NCBI GenBank assembly: GCA_018669975.1
Contig: JABHSK010000010.1
Coordinates: 1 to 9,883 of the forward strand
Reading direction: 5' to 3'
DNA length: 9,883 nt
Source: Candidatus Parcubacteria bacterium
GTDB taxonomy: Bacteria > Patescibacteria > ABY1 > UBA1558 > GWA2-36-10
How positions within the stretch are numbered: position 1 is the first letter of the stretch; each line of letters begins with the position of its first letter. The translations under genes and the position numbers were made by a program. This document shows positions 9,693 through 9,883 of this stretch, in pieces. The notes below the pieces were generated by a model. That model saw only the letters and a list, made by a program, of their open reading frames with translations. It had not been told where the DNA came from and did no database searches.

Positions 9693-9883
9693 GTTTTTTC
9701 TTAACTTCTTCTACTACTTCAGAAGGAGTTAAGTTAGCCTTAACTAAATAACCAACTGCCCCAAGGTCTTTCCCTCTCTGAATATCTTCATCTTGACCTA
9801 AATTTGTTAAAAGTATAACTGGAATATCTTTAGTAGTATCATCTTCCTTAAGAGCCTTAAGCACTGAAAAACCATCCATTTTC
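9682..9883 (-). CDS. Response-regulator receiver domain, C-terminal half (partial at right edge)
   Basis: The visible part matches the second half of a CheY-like receiver: MDGFSVLKAL (the loop after the phospho-acceptor Asp, usually PxMDGxxLL), VILLTN with the conserved switch Thr, then GAVGYLVKAN with the conserved Lys, and a final amphipathic helix ending KKKLGK. The phospho-acceptor Asp lies outside the window. The Met at 9879 is internal to the domain, not a start, and the frame stays open to the edge. The protein stops right after the receiver fold, so no output domain follows; it is either a stand-alone CheY-type regulator or the C-terminal receiver of a larger protein. Confidence 0.9.
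   Translation of the reverse strand, partial: KMDGFSVLKALKEDDTTKDIPVILLTNLGQDEDIQRGKDLGAVGYLVKANLTPSEVVEEVKKKLGK

Noticed and set aside
1..9883. CRISPR array, tRNA genes, insertion sequence or prophage genes
   Set aside because: No regularly spaced repeats, no recognisable tRNA cloverleaf with TTCRA loop, and no transposase, integrase or phage structural gene.

Overview
This window looks like part of an A/T-rich, compact bacterial chromosome of the Candidate Phyla Radiation (Patescibacteria) type. The assignment is inferred from the style of the genes: short intergenic gaps, housekeeping genes mostly without Shine-Dalgarno (SD) sites, a lengthened ribosomal protein S12, a lone Phd-like small protein and a zinc-ribbon form of bL28. 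It cannot be proved from one window.

The backbone is mostly on the minus strand. From right to left it holds the end of a response-regulator receiver domain (9883-9682), nucleoside diphosphate kinase ndk (9605-9096), a probable small RNA (9014-8790), bL28 rpmB on the plus strand (8542-8733), a small M50 membrane protease (8456-7827), a G/C-rich structured block of unknown class (about 7750-7311), and the str cluster rpsL-rpsG-fusA (7244-4178). The next expected str gene, tuf, starts only at 122 and runs off the left edge. Beside tuf lies a Phd/YefM-like small gene (693-319).

Between fusA and that Phd-like gene lies about 3.4 kb (770-4120) unlike the backbone. It holds five self-contained transcription units. 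Each has its own near-consensus sigma-70 promoter (all readable with a 17-bp spacer) and its own hairpin terminator, and most of its genes have strong SD sites. Coding G/C varies from unit to unit. TU1 (about 814-1850) encodes three tiny membrane proteins in two modules that share a 5' stem and a 3' 18-bp hairpin but carry unrelated genes. TU2 encodes a 97-residue protein. TU3 encodes a G/C-rich 150-residue protein behind a 170-nt leader with a predicted pseudoknot. TU4 encodes a 76-residue protein. TU5, on the minus strand, encodes a divergent cytidine deaminase-like enzyme. No integrase, transposase or phage gene is visible.

The strongest candidates for something undescribed are the modular TU1 with its three-way-junction RNA (841-990), the TU3 leader, and the unexplained block at 7311-7750. 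The roles of the island proteins, apart from the deaminase fold, are not recognisable from sequence alone.
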